Assembly: GCF_000317045.1 (NCBI RefSeq)
Contig: NC_019703.1
Location: 4,617,112-4,681,111 of the forward strand
Reading direction: 5' to 3'
Length of the DNA stretch: 64,000 nt
Source: Geitlerinema sp. PCC 7407
GTDB taxonomy: Bacteria > Cyanobacteriota > Cyanobacteriia > PCC-7407
Under the pieces are notes generated by a model. That model had not been told where the DNA came from, searched no databases, and saw only the letters and a list, made by a program, of their open reading frames with translations. Below, piece by piece: positions 27,383 through 36,661 of this stretch (the first letter of the stretch is position 1; each line of letters opens with the position of its first letter). The translations under genes and the position numbers were made by a program.

Positions 27383-27514
27383 ATGGACTTTCTGACTAGC
27401 TTTGCTGGTGGCGTCAATTGGGAAGCCTTGATTCAAGTTTCGTTGGTCGGTCTCATCATGATCTCTGGGCCGGTCGTGATCTTCTTGCTGGCGGCTCGCG
27501 GCGGCAACCTCTAA
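27383..27514 (+). CDS. psb30: Photosystem II protein Psb30 (Ycf12)
   Basis: A 43-residue single-helix membrane protein, MDFLTSFAGGVNWEALIQVS, then the hydrophobic helix and the end GPVVIFLLAARGGNL. The C-terminal GP-x-V-I-F-L-L-A-x-R-G-G-N-L pattern is the hallmark of Psb30/Ycf12, a small subunit on the periphery of the PSII core near PsbE/PsbJ that supports PSII stability. GGGAGGAG lies five bases before the ATG, an unusually strong ribosome site. The terminator at 27670-27695 ends its transcript. Confidence 0.93.
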   Translation: MDFLTSFAGGVNWEALIQVSLVGLIMISGPVVIFLLAARGGNL

Positions 27515-27669
27515 GGGCCGTCATCCCTTCTAGACTGGCCTGAGGGTTTGAAACGAAACCGTCGAGCCTTGTTGCCAGTTGTACCGTCACCAACCAGACA
27601 CCAAAACCCGCTCTCTACTTCGCTATAAGAGGGAGTTGGTGAACTTGCTGAAATTCCAGAATTGCAACG

Positions 27670-27695
27670 AAACCCGGCATCTGTCGGGTTTTTTT
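27670..27695 (+). terminator. Rho-independent terminator after psb30
   Basis: A 7-bp stem (27670-27676 with 27685-27691), an eight-base loop and a run of T to 27695. It is about 155 bases after the psb30 stop and just before the 3' end of the convergent cyclase gene. Confidence 0.8.
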
Positions 27696-27712
27696 GTGGG
27701 AATGAGGCGGCG

Positions 27713-30313
27713 CTATTTCTGGGTCATGGTGTGGACGCCGTCCCAGGAGGCCGGGGGCGGCGACAGGAGGTAGGCGTGGGCGCGCTCGAGGTGAATGGCG
27801 GCAGCGCGATCGTCAGGCCGTCGCTGCAAAACCTGCTCAAATTGCGCGATCGCCGCCTGGAAGTCTCGGTTTTGGTAGGCGGAGCGGCCCGCATTGTAGA
27901 GCGCCAGCAGTTCGTGAAACGGGCTGTCGAGGGGCTGCTGGCGATCGCCGATCAGTTCGTAGATGCTCACCGCCTCTTGCTTGCCCTTGACGCGGATTTT
28001 GTCGAGTTCGCGCACCCAAATGCGATCGCGGCACAGGCGATAGGTAAACTCGCTCAAAATAATGTCGCAGCCGTACTCCTTCGTGACGCTTTCGAGGCGC
28101 GAGCTCAGGTTCACCCCGTCCCCGATCACCGTGTAGTCCATACGTTTTTGGGAGCCGATGTTGCCCGAAACCACCTCCCCCGAGCTAATGCCGATCCCGA
28201 TGCGAATTTGGGGCTGATCGAGCCGTCCCCGATTAAATTCCTCAAGACGTCGCCGCATGTCTAGGGCCGCCAGCACGCTCATCAGCGCGTGGTTTTCCAA
28301 CGGCAGCGGCGCCCCAAAGACCGCCATCAAGGCATCCCCGATGAACTTGTCGAGGGTGCCCTCGTGGTTGAACACCGCCTCCACCATGGTCTCGAAATAC
28401 TGGTTGAGCAGGGACACCACCTTGTCCGCTTCCAGGTTCTCCGTCAGGGTGGTGTAGCCGCGAATATCCGAGAACAGGATGGTCACATCCCGCCGCTCTC
28501 CGACCATCAGGGCGTCGTCCCCGAGGGCCATGACCCGCTCGGCGACTCCCGGCGTCATGTAGCGGTACATCGTGGTTTTCATGCGCTTTTCTTGGCTGAT
28601 GTCCTCGAGGACGATCAGGCCGCCTCGCACCCCGCCATCGGGGTCCGTCAGGGGATTCACCGTTAAGTTGATGCTGCGCTCGATTTCCCGCACTTCGTCC
28701 TGGGGCAGGGTCGGCGGCATGGTGTAGCCGTGGATTTCGTAGGGTTTATCGAGGGGCGGCAGGTTCCAGCTCAAGAAGCGATCGGGATGGGCGCGATCGC
28801 GTATCGCCAAGATCACCATTCCCTCGTCCTGCTCAGCCCCGGGCGATCGCCCGTTGTCTTCCTGGGGCGGTTCCTCCAGCGTGTAGAGCCCCACCGTCAG
28901 CCCCTGCTCCGGCACATAGTGCCGCGCGCCGCAGGTCAGGCTGTCCATCAGGCGCATTTGCAGATTCTCGATGGGCACCACCTCCCACACGAGGCGGCCC
29001 ACCAGCTGGCGCTCCCAGAGATGTTCTGCCGAGCGGGAGCCCTGGCGCACCGGACAGCCCAGCAGCTCCAGCGCCGCCCCGTTGATCGTGACAATGCGCC
29101 CCTGCAAGTCGGTGGAGATCACCGCATCCGAGAGGCTCTGCAAAATGTCTTTTTGGTACTGCTTCTCCTGCAAGACGCTCTCGAAAAGCTGGGCATTTTC
29201 CAGGGCGATGCCCGCCTGGATATTGAAAGCCCGCATAAACTCCTCATCGGAGCTGGTGAAGCTGCCCTGCTGCTTGTTAATGAGCTGGGTGACGCCGATC
29301 AGGTCGCCTTCCGAGTTAAACACCGGCATGCACAGCAGGCTGCGGGTTTTGTAGCCGGTGCGGCGATCGGTGGTCGGGTCAAAGCGGGGATCTTCGTAGG
29401 CGTTTGGAATATTCAAAGTTTGGCCCGTGGAGGCCACATAGCCCGCAATGCCGCGATCGGCGGGAATGCGGATCTCGATGGATTCCTGGCCGTCGGCTTT
29501 GGCGACCTTGGACCACAGTTCGTGGCGATCGCGATCGAGCAGAAACAGGGTGCTGCGGTCCGCCTGCATCAGCAGGCGCGCCTCATTCATCACCGCCCGC
29601 AGCGTCCTTTCCAGATCAAGGCTCTGGGCCAGGCAGGACGTCGCCTTCAGCAGCGCCGCTACCCCTTTTTGGTTGCGCGCCGCGATGTAGAACGTGTTGC
29701 AGCTCTCCAGAATGATGCCGATTGACAGGGCAAATTCCCGAAAAAGCTGCTCATCCTGGGCGTCAAAGGGCAAATCCGTCAGCTTGTTGAGCAGCTGCAC
29801 CACGGCCACCACCTGGCCCTGCTTGCTAAAGATCGGCATGCAGAGAATATTGCGGGTGCGGTAGCCGGTCTGGCGATCGACCTCTGGGTTAAACAGCGGG
29901 TGGGCGTAGGCGTCGGGGATGTTGAGCCCCTCGCCGCTGGTCGCCACGTGGCCCGCAATGCCCGCATCAATGGGGATCCGGATTTCGAGGGGTTTCTCGC
30001 CTTCCCCTTGGGCCAGCTTGGCCCAGAGCTGCTCCTTCTCGTGATCGGCCAAGAAAATGGTGGTGCGATCAGCTTGGAGAATCTGGCCAATTTTCAGCGT
30101 GAAGGCCTCTAGAATCTCCTCGAGCATGACTTCTAGGGCTTCGTTGTTGATCAGATCGATCGCCCGCAGAAAATGCTCAAACTCGCGGGTAATCTGCTCT
30201 AGCAACGCCACGAACTGCGCCACGGGCAAGTCTCGGACCCGATCCGTCAGATTGCCTTGGCGGTTGGCCAGGGACAGCGTGGCCAGCATGTTACCCGAGA
30301 AAGAGGAGGTCAT
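27713..30313 (-). CDS. CyaB-type adenylate cyclase (GAF-GAF-PAS-cyclase-TPR)
   Basis: An 866-residue class III cyclase with the plan of Anabaena CyaB1/CyaB2. The GAF domains at about 65-210 and 235-380 both keep the NKxnFxxxDE signature (Asn176/Lys177/Phe183/Asp187/Glu188 and Asn346/Lys347/Phe352/Asp356/Glu357). A PAS-like region spans 385-570. The catalytic domain is at 605-790: metal-binding Asp616 and Asp660, Lys656 and Thr728 specifying adenine, Asn735 and Arg739 for transition-state binding. A short TPR-like tail spans 800-850. The GAF-B domain of this family binds cAMP, giving feedback activation. The start ATG at 30313 is chosen over an upstream TTG. Confidence 0.95.
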   Translation of the reverse strand: MTSSFSGNMLATLSLANRQGNLTDRVRDLPVAQFVALLEQITREFEHFLRAIDLINNEALEVMLEEILEAFTLKIGQILQADRTTIFLADHEKEQLWAKLAQGEGEKPLEIRIPIDAGIAGHVATSGEGLNIPDAYAHPLFNPEVDRQTGYRTRNILCMPIFSKQGQVVAVVQLLNKLTDLPFDAQDEQLFREFALSIGIILESCNTFYIAARNQKGVAALLKATSCLAQSLDLERTLRAVMNEARLLMQADRSTLFLLDRDRHELWSKVAKADGQESIEIRIPADRGIAGYVASTGQTLNIPNAYEDPRFDPTTDRRTGYKTRSLLCMPVFNSEGDLIGVTQLINKQQGSFTSSDEEFMRAFNIQAGIALENAQLFESVLQEKQYQKDILQSLSDAVISTDLQGRIVTINGAALELLGCPVRQGSRSAEHLWERQLVGRLVWEVVPIENLQMRLMDSLTCGARHYVPEQGLTVGLYTLEEPPQEDNGRSPGAEQDEGMVILAIRDRAHPDRFLSWNLPPLDKPYEIHGYTMPPTLPQDEVREIERSINLTVNPLTDPDGGVRGGLIVLEDISQEKRMKTTMYRYMTPGVAERVMALGDDALMVGERRDVTILFSDIRGYTTLTENLEADKVVSLLNQYFETMVEAVFNHEGTLDKFIGDALMAVFGAPLPLENHALMSVLAALDMRRRLEEFNRGRLDQPQIRIGIGISSGEVVSGNIGSQKRMDYTVIGDGVNLSSRLESVTKEYGCDIILSEFTYRLCRDRIWVRELDKIRVKGKQEAVSIYELIGDRQQPLDSPFHELLALYNAGRSAYQNRDFQAAIAQFEQVLQRRPDDRAAAIHLERAHAYLLSPPPASWDGVHTMTQK

Positions 30314-30635
30314 GGAGATAGGAAAACCCAAGAGCCAACGAAAACCGCAAGCAACCGTGGCGATCGCGCTCTGAGGAACGCTAGGGTGAGGTCAACCGGC
30401 ATCTCCCTTCGTCGACGGGAAATACCCCTGCGATCGCCCACACTCGCCATTCGAGCCAAGATCTACCAGAGCCAATCACTATCAGCAGGGGAAGAATGCG
30501 TCGGGTTGCGAACCTTGGTAAACCAAGATTTCGCCCTGATTAAAATCTGTCAATTCTGGTAAACCTTCCCTTGCTATTAAATACCATACTCGTTTGGGAA
30601 GCCGCGCTGCTGACTACCGTTACGCCCCCAGGACC
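30314..30635. other. Divergent spacer between the cyclase and the zinc-ribbon gene
   Basis: About 320 bases with no supported gene. It is AT-rich towards 30480-30600, just before the zinc-ribbon gene. It must contain the promoters of both, but I could not define one with confidence. Confidence 0.4.
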
Positions 30636-30989
30636 ATGCACTGTCCCCGCTGCCATCAGTCCGTTAGCCGTCAGGCCATTCACTGTCCCCACTGCGGCCT
30701 CACCCTCAAGGCCCACGGTCATCCCGGCATCACGCTCCACCGAGCCACCGACGCCGCCTCGCTGTGCGCCACCTGCACCTACGACGCCGACGACACCTGC
30801 AACTTTCCCCAGCGGCCCCACGCTCAAACCTGCACGCTCTATCACGACGTTGCTGAGCCCCTCGTCCAGGACGTCCTGCCCCCCGCTCCCCTCGGCGTCA
30901 GGCTCCAGCGCTGGCTGCGCCGCTATGGCATCTGGGCCATTGTGATGGCGATCGCCTTGATTAGCGTCGCGATCGCCTTGCTGCCCTAG
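30636..30989 (+). CDS. Zinc-ribbon membrane protein
   Basis: A 117-residue protein. A rubredoxin-like zinc ribbon opens the chain (Cys3, Cys6, Cys17, Cys20 in MHCPRCHQSVSRQAIHCPHC). A second cysteine group follows at about 50-75 (CATCTYDADDTC, then CTLYHDV). A single hydrophobic helix ends the protein. It resembles cyanobacterial zinc-ribbon domain proteins of unknown function. The start at 30636 is favoured because the zinc ribbon begins there. It is convergent with nblS, which ends three bases away. Confidence 0.75.
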   Translation: MHCPRCHQSVSRQAIHCPHCGLTLKAHGHPGITLHRATDAASLCATCTYDADDTCNFPQRPHAQTCTLYHDVAEPLVQDVLPPAPLGVRLQRWLRRYGIWAIVMAIALISVAIALLP

Positions 30990-30991
30990 CC

Positions 30992-33007
30992 TCAGCGGTT
31001 CGCCGGCAGCGAATCATTCACCGCCGTCTCGATCGTGTCTACATCCGCCTGGATCCGGCCCTCTTCCACCGCCGACGGCAGATCGCAGGCCGGGGCGCGA
31101 TCGAGCAGCAGGCTGTCGTCGTAGGCCGACAGATCAAACCAGAATGTCGTCCCCACGCCCACCTCGCTGACCAGGTGCATCAGGGTGTGGTGCTTCTCCA
31201 TGATGTTGCGCACGATCGACAGGCCCAGGCCCGTTCCTTCCAGGGTGTGGACGCGGTTCTCCACCCGGAAAAAGCGGTCAAAAATCGCCGTCTGGTCTTC
31301 CAGATCGATGCCAATGCCCGTATCGGACACCTCGATGCGCACATGGCCCAAATTGAGGTGATCCGGCCGCACCTGCATGTCCAGCCAGTAGGCGCGGATC
31401 GCCACCTTGCCCCCCGACTTCGTAAACTTCAGCGCGTTGCCCACCAGATTGGCAAACACCTGCAACAGCAGGTCATAGTTGCCATAGACCGCTGGCAGAT
31501 TCGGCTCAATCTCTTGCAGCAGCTCGATCCCCTTGTCGCGGGCGTTGAGCTGGTAGGTGCGCAGGGTCTGCTCGATGGGCTGACTGATGTCCACCGGCTC
31601 GAAGTGATAGCGCTTCGCCGACTCCAGGCGCGACAGGTCGAGGACATCGTTCACCAGGCGGGTTAGGCGATCGGTTTCGCGGTTGGCCGTCTCCAGAAAC
31701 TCGCAGCGCTCCTCCTCGGTCAGGTCATCGCCAAACTCGTGGAGCGTCTCGATAAAGGACTTGATGTTAAACAGCGGCGTGCGCAGCTCGTGGGAGACGT
31801 TGCTGATAAACTGGCTCTTCGCCTCGTTGAGCTCGACCTCGCGGGTGATGTCCTGAATGGTCATCGCCACGCTTTTGACGTTTTCGCGGTACTGGTCGAG
31901 GACCGTGGTCAGCAGCACCCGCACCGTGCGGCTGGTGGGCTCCGTCAGGGTCACCCGAAACTCAGCCCCTTCGCGATCGCCCTGGGCCAGCTGATACAAG
32001 GGCCGGGTCAGCTCTGCCTTGAGGGCCTGGGGCAAGTGGTAGAGGACATTTTCGCCGGCGATCGCCTGGGCATCCCAGCCAAACATGCGGCTGGCATTGG
32101 GGTTGACCAAAATCACGCGCAGATTGGGGTCCAGCAGCACTGCTCCATCAGCGATCGTCGAGACCAGAGTTTCCAGCTTCGCCTTCTCCGCCGTCAGCTC
32201 CTCGATGTTTTGCTCCTCGTAGCGCTCTAGGCGCTCCGCCATCTCATTGAAGCTGTAGATCAGCTCCCCCAGCTCGCCCCCCAGGGGCAAATCGACTCGC
32301 TGCTTGAAATTGCCCGCCGCGATATTTTTTACGCCGACCAGGAGCTCTTTGATCGGCTTAGTGATCGTCAGGGCGTTAAACACCGCGCCCAAAATCACCA
32401 TCACCCAAATCGAGACAAACACCGCAATGGTCACATCTCGCGTCAAGTGGGACGACGTGACCACCGTCGGATTGGGGTTGATGCCCAAGGCCACCACGCC
32501 CAAATATTTCCCCTCGTGGATCAGCGGCACAAACACATCCGCCACCTCGCCATCGGGCGTCAGGTGCTGGCGGACCAGGGGCTCTTCCCACTTGGTGGTG
32601 TAGTTTTCTGGCAGCTGGATGCGGCGCTGGATCGTCAGGGAGTTTTGGACCTCAGATTCCGAAAACGGAATCCCCAAAAAGATTTCGCCATCTTGATCGG
32701 CATAGAGCATGTAGCGAATGCTCGTGGTGCTGCTGTAGAAGCGATGGGAAAATCGCGCTACCTCGGTGAGCTGGTCATCCGCCACCAGCGGAGCCACGTT
32801 CGCGGCCAGCAGCAGCCCCAAGTCGCGGCCAAAGCGGGTATCGCTCAGGCGCGCGTCCTGCTGGATGGTGTTGACGGCCCAAAACGTCAAGCCACTCATG
32901 ATGAGGGAAACCACCAGGGTGGCAGCCGCCATGAGCTTGGTCTGAAGGGTAAACTCTGACCACCAGCGGGCAATGATGTCTTTGAGGGTCTTAAAGAGAG
33001 TCAGCAA
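30992..33007 (-). CDS. nblS: Sensor histidine kinase NblS/Hik33 (DspA, Ycf26)
   Basis: A 671-residue membrane kinase that senses high light, nutrient stress, cold and osmotic stress in cyanobacteria, controlling phycobilisome degradation and hli genes. It has an N-terminal helix (about 25-45), an extracytoplasmic sensor loop, a second helix (about 192-212), HAMP (about 213-265), a coiled coil, PAS (about 280-390), HisKA with His406 in SHELRTP, and an ATPase domain with DTGIGI and GTGLGLSIV. The start is TTG and agrees with the family N-terminus. It is one of the most conserved cyanobacterial sensor kinases; usual partners are RpaB and SrrA. Confidence 0.97.
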   Translation of the reverse strand: MLTLFKTLKDIIARWWSEFTLQTKLMAAATLVVSLIMSGLTFWAVNTIQQDARLSDTRFGRDLGLLLAANVAPLVADDQLTEVARFSHRFYSSTTSIRYMLYADQDGEIFLGIPFSESEVQNSLTIQRRIQLPENYTTKWEEPLVRQHLTPDGEVADVFVPLIHEGKYLGVVALGINPNPTVVTSSHLTRDVTIAVFVSIWVMVILGAVFNALTITKPIKELLVGVKNIAAGNFKQRVDLPLGGELGELIYSFNEMAERLERYEEQNIEELTAEKAKLETLVSTIADGAVLLDPNLRVILVNPNASRMFGWDAQAIAGENVLYHLPQALKAELTRPLYQLAQGDREGAEFRVTLTEPTSRTVRVLLTTVLDQYRENVKSVAMTIQDITREVELNEAKSQFISNVSHELRTPLFNIKSFIETLHEFGDDLTEEERCEFLETANRETDRLTRLVNDVLDLSRLESAKRYHFEPVDISQPIEQTLRTYQLNARDKGIELLQEIEPNLPAVYGNYDLLLQVFANLVGNALKFTKSGGKVAIRAYWLDMQVRPDHLNLGHVRIEVSDTGIGIDLEDQTAIFDRFFRVENRVHTLEGTGLGLSIVRNIMEKHHTLMHLVSEVGVGTTFWFDLSAYDDSLLLDRAPACDLPSAVEEGRIQADVDTIETAVNDSLPANR

Positions 33008-33209
33008 AGCAAACCTACGACCTACGCAAAAACAAACGAGGGATTAAAATCCGGTGTCGCTTGGGTTTTACATTCCCCTTATTGTGGCACGTTGGCCACG
33101 GGGCACCCAAGATTCGGGGTGTCTCCGGGCGATCGCCCTGGTCAAATCGTCGCCAACCAAGCAGTCTGAAGAAATGGCACCATAAGGGATCGGTACTGGA
33201 AAAATTGAC

Positions 33210-33971
33210 ATGGGCGAACCAATTGTTTTGTTGTCCAAGCGAGAGCTGGAAAAAATGCGGGCGGCGGGCAGTCTCGCGGCGGAGCTGCTCGATCACCTCG
33301 CGCCAATGATCCAACCCGGCGTGACGACGCTCGAAATCAACGACGAGGCGGAGCGCTGGACCAAGGCTCACGGCGCGGTCAGTGCGCCGCTGGGCTACCA
33401 CGGCTTTCCCAAGTCAATTTGCACCAGCATCAACGAGGTGGTGTGCCACGGCATCCCTAGCAAGCAGCAGGTCTTGCAGGACGGTGACATCATCAACGTG
33501 GACGTGACGCCGATCCTCGATGGCTACTACGGCGACGCGTCCCGGACATTCTTTGTGGGGACCCCCTCCCCCGTCGCCAAAAAGCTGGTGGACGTGACCG
33601 AGGAGTGCCTGCGCCGGGGCATCGAGGCGGTCAAGCCGGACGCTCGGATCGGCGATATTGGGGCGGCGATCCAGGAGTATGCCGAGGCAGAAGGCTTCTC
33701 GGTGGTCCGGGATTTCGTGGGTCACGGCATCAACCGCATTTTTCATACGGAGCCGCAGGTGCCCCACTACGGGACGCGGGGCAAGGGGCGCCGCCTGAGA
33801 CCGGGCATGGTCTTTACGATCGAGCCGATGATCAATGAAGGCACCTGGGAAGTCGAGGTGCTGGAGGACGAGTGGACGGCGGTCACCCTCGATCGCAAGC
33901 TGTCGGCTCAGTTTGAGCACACCATCGCGGTGACGGAGGACGGCTACGAGATTTTGACGCTGCGGCGCTAG
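33210..33971 (+). CDS. map: Methionine aminopeptidase, type I
   Basis: Removes the initiator methionine from new proteins after deformylation by the peptide deformylase encoded at 45291. The 253-residue type Ia enzyme has its metal ligands in the expected order: IINVDVTPILDGYYGDASRTF (two Asp), FVGHGINRIFHTEP (His), FTIEPMI (Glu) and AQFEHTIAV (Glu). The cysteine-containing SICTSINEVVCHGIP is typical. It is monocistronic and followed by the tmRNA gene. Confidence 0.98.
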   Translation: MGEPIVLLSKRELEKMRAAGSLAAELLDHLAPMIQPGVTTLEINDEAERWTKAHGAVSAPLGYHGFPKSICTSINEVVCHGIPSKQQVLQDGDIINVDVTPILDGYYGDASRTFFVGTPSPVAKKLVDVTEECLRRGIEAVKPDARIGDIGAAIQEYAEAEGFSVVRDFVGHGINRIFHTEPQVPHYGTRGKGRRLRPGMVFTIEPMINEGTWEVEVLEDEWTAVTLDRKLSAQFEHTIAVTEDGYEILTLRR

Positions 33972-34036
33972 GGAGCGGGCGATCGCCGTCTGAAAGTCCC
34001 GGGGCGATCGCAGACACACTCTCTCAAAATGCCGAC

Positions 34037-34042
34037 TATAAT
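34037..34042 (+). promoter_or_regulatory. -10 element of the tmRNA gene
   Basis: A perfect TATAAT lies 10 bases before the mature tmRNA 5' end, so the transcript probably has a short 5' leader removed by RNase P. No clear -35 is visible. Confidence 0.6.
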
Positions 34043-34052
34043 AGGGGTACGC

Positions 34053-34442
34053 GGGGCCGTAACGGTTTCGACGTGTTGGTGAAATCCGTATTGTGATACA
34101 GGCCGAGAGTGAGTCTTCTCTCGCAAATACCGGGCTCAAAAAAAAGTAACTGCGAACAACATCGTTCCTTTCGCTCGTGTTAAGGCAGCAGCTGTTGCCT
34201 AACAAAAACCTCTAACAGGTTCGAGCATCTGGCGTTTGACTCCGTTAAGGACGACAGATTTAACCCCAACGGATGCTCCCGCTAGCGGCCTCTAGTCTGC
34301 TAGTTGGCTAAGACTTTACTAGGGAATCCTGTCGCCAGGGATAATTGGCGGTTCCCGCCTCGAGGGTCAGAGAGGCTAAGCCTGTGAAGGAGCGAGAGGT
34401 CAATAGCCATCGCGGACACGGGTTCGACTCCCGTCGGCTCCA
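34053..34442 (+). ncRNA. ssrA: Transfer-messenger RNA
   Basis: tmRNA rescues stalled ribosomes and tags their products. The 5' GGGGCCGUAACGGUUUCGAC and 3' end form the tRNA-like half: GGGGCCG pairs with CGGCUCC (34435-34441), A34442 is the discriminator, and GGTTCGACTCC is the T-arm loop. CCA is not encoded. The tag reading frame begins at GCG near 34154 and reads ANNIVPFARVKAAAVA then TAA at about 34202. The family tag normally ends LAA or a similar hydrophobic pair; here the end is AVA. Pseudoknot segments lie between the tag and the 3' half. It is a one-piece rather than a permuted two-piece tmRNA. Confidence 0.97.
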
Positions 34443-34474
34443 TTGGTCCTTGAAATTCAAGATGTTCTGGTTTG

Positions 34475-34507
34475 TGGGGTGCGCCATCGGCGGCCCCTTA
34501 TTTTTTT
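34475..34507 (+). terminator. tmRNA terminator
   Basis: GGGG (34476-34479) pairs with CCCC (34494-34497), with an inner CGCC/GGCG pair around an ATC loop. Seven T residues follow at 34501-34507. It sits about 33 bases beyond the mature tmRNA 3' end. Confidence 0.75.
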
Positions 34508-34692
34508 GCGATTTTTGCCCCTTGCTCGATTTTGTGTGCAAGAAGCCTTTCTATTTCTCCGGACCGCAGGACTTCAACAAAGTTATTGGTTGGTAGAGGA
34601 ATGCGATCTTGTCCTCACAGCCTTTCACTTCCACCAAAACAGGCTTGCGCTTGTACTTCCGGTTCCTTTGGCGACTAAAGCAGGGTTAGGGC

Positions 34693-35346
34693 ATGAACAC
34701 AATGACCATTGATGAATTGCTAAAGCGCTACGTCATGGGCGAGCGGGATTTTAGCCGTTTGGACTTGCACGCAGCCTACCTGAGCAAAGTCGACCTGGTC
34801 GATGCAAACTTGCAGGGGGTGGATCTGGCGGGGGCCAACCTGGTGGGAGCCAATCTGCGCGGGGCCAACCTGCGCGGGGCCAACTTGAGCCGCGTCGATC
34901 TGAGCATGGCCAACCTGGGTCAGGCAAATCTGGCGGAGGCCGTGCTGACCAATGCCACCCTGAGCGGCGCCGATTTTAGCGATGCAGACCTCAATGGCGC
35001 GGTCTTGGACGGAGCGTTGCTCAAGCTGGCGAATCTGAATAACGCGAATCTGTGCAATGCGCGGCTGCGCAAGGCGGACCTCCACGGCGCTAATCTCTAC
35101 AACGCCAACCTGCGGCGCAGCTGGCTAACGCACACGGACCTGATCGGGGCAATTCTCAGCGGGGCTGACCTCAGCGGCGCTGACTTTAGTGGGGCGGTGC
35201 TGGTGCGCGCAAATCTCTACCGCACGACCCTGAGCGCAACGGACTTCACAGGGGCAAATCTGATGGGCGCCAACTTGCAAGGGGTTGATTTGCAAGGGGT
35301 TGATTTGCGGCGGGCCGTGATGCCGGACGGCACCATTCACCTCTAG
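34693..35346 (+). CDS. Pentapeptide-repeat protein
   Basis: A 217-residue protein. After a short helix (IDELLKRYVMGERDF) about 39 A(D/N)LxX repeats run to near the end, enough for a right-handed quadrilateral beta-helix of about ten coils. Such proteins are abundant in cyanobacteria and may occupy the lumen or cytoplasm; there is no signal peptide here. The function is unknown. The start could be the ATG at 34693 or the one three codons later. The gene is on its own, about 250 bases after tmRNA. Confidence 0.88.
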   Translation: MNTMTIDELLKRYVMGERDFSRLDLHAAYLSKVDLVDANLQGVDLAGANLVGANLRGANLRGANLSRVDLSMANLGQANLAEAVLTNATLSGADFSDADLNGAVLDGALLKLANLNNANLCNARLRKADLHGANLYNANLRRSWLTHTDLIGAILSGADLSGADFSGAVLVRANLYRTTLSATDFTGANLMGANLQGVDLQGVDLRRAVMPDGTIHL

Positions 35347-35484
35347 TACGCTCGAGACGAGCAACAAAAAATCGCCCACAGGGGGCGATCGCAAAACTAT
35401 TCGGAGGGTGAGGTCACGGTAGCGCGGGCGATCGCCCTTGTGCTGTGTCGACTTTGACAATCTGACCCCGCGCTGGCATTTGCC

Positions 35485-36453
35485 CTAGGAGCGGTTGGCG
35501 TAGGCCCGCAGGGGCTCCTTGAGCCAGCGAATGTAGAGGTGCTTGAAGCTGGACTTCATAACCCGGGGCAGCCCAAAGTCGATGGGAATCAAGCGGCTGG
35601 GCAGGCGCCAGTCTGGGAGCTGCAGCTCGGCGGGAGTTTGCAGGGGGAAGGTGAGATCTGCTGGATCGGGGCACAGACCCAAGCGCTGGGAGGCGGCAAT
35701 GGTGGGCACGCTCTGGGGGTCGACGCTGAGAATGTCGACCATGGCGCGATCGAGGGCGAAGACATTTTGGGAGGCGGCCAGGACGCTGATCTGACGAGGC
35801 TCACCGCCGCTGGGTCCGTTGCCTTCGTGGCCCAGGATGCCGTCGGCGATCGTGAGGTCCGGGGCGATCGCCCGGGCGGTTTCCACCAGCATTTCACCAA
35901 AGCGATCGCGGTCTTTACCGGCTTCCATGTGCCACCAGGCTTTCATTTTGCCGGGAACGCAGCCAAATAGGTTTTTGACGCCAAGGGTCAGGGTCAGCTG
36001 GGCGTGGGACTTGACCTTGGGCAAGTTGATCACCACGTCGGCTTCCATGGCTTCTTTGCACAGCCGCAGGTGATTGAAGGACTCGTTGACGACTTCGTAG
36101 CGCTTGCCGTGAAACTCCACGACGGGCAGGTTGAGGGATTCGAGCAGGGGCTTGTAGCCGTTGGCTTCGGCGACGCCCCGAGCGCTGCCAAAGGCGGGAC
36201 TGTCGCCCAGGAAGGGCTCCCCGCCGGCCTCACGGACCATTTGGGCAACGCAGGCCACCACTTCGGGGCGGGTGACACATTCCTTGGTGGGGCGGGCGCC
36301 GGTGAGCAGGTTGGGCTTGAGCAGCACGCGATCGCCCGGTTTGACAATGGCTCCCATGCCGCCCAGGGGCGCTAGCAGGGCTTCGAGGGACGCGCGGAGA
36401 GCATCGGGCTCGTAGGACTCGGCACGAAGGAGGCTGACAGGAATGGCGGTCAT
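35485..36453 (-). CDS. DUF362 domain protein
   Basis: A 322-residue protein with a DUF362 domain across most of its length: VKPGDRVLLKPNLL near the start, then GGEPFLGDSPAFGS, the conserved INLPKVKSHAQLTLTLGVKN and LFGCVPGKMKAWWH. The C-terminal region lacks the ferredoxin-type cysteine clusters found in some members. Family members are often annotated as iron-sulfur or cytoplasmic proteins of unknown role. The upstream frame to 36999 is open but not family-like, so the ATG at 36453 is used. Confidence 0.85.
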   Translation of the reverse strand: MTAIPVSLLRAESYEPDALRASLEALLAPLGGMGAIVKPGDRVLLKPNLLTGARPTKECVTRPEVVACVAQMVREAGGEPFLGDSPAFGSARGVAEANGYKPLLESLNLPVVEFHGKRYEVVNESFNHLRLCKEAMEADVVINLPKVKSHAQLTLTLGVKNLFGCVPGKMKAWWHMEAGKDRDRFGEMLVETARAIAPDLTIADGILGHEGNGPSGGEPRQISVLAASQNVFALDRAMVDILSVDPQSVPTIAASQRLGLCPDPADLTFPLQTPAELQLPDWRLPSRLIPIDFGLPRVMKSSFKHLYIRWLKEPLRAYANRS

Positions 36454-36661
36454 ACAGTCGTTTTGGCGAGTTTTTTCCCATTGTAGGCAGGTTGTAGGCA
36501 GGCGATCGCAGCGCGGGAGGCCTAGCGTGGGTTTTGGGGTTCTCAGGCCCAGGGAAGAGGCCCGGGAGCCTTTATCTTTCTGTAGATTGATTTTGGATTT
36601 GGGGCGATCGCCCTCTCGAAAGGTACGGTAATCTGAAGACCAAAGGTACGAGGCGATCGCG

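Noticed and set aside
27515-27660. Possible small RNA such as Yfr-type after psb30
   Set aside because: The sequence contains none of the conserved loops I know for Yfr1 or Yfr2; it is more simply the 3' untranslated part of psb30 leading to the terminator.
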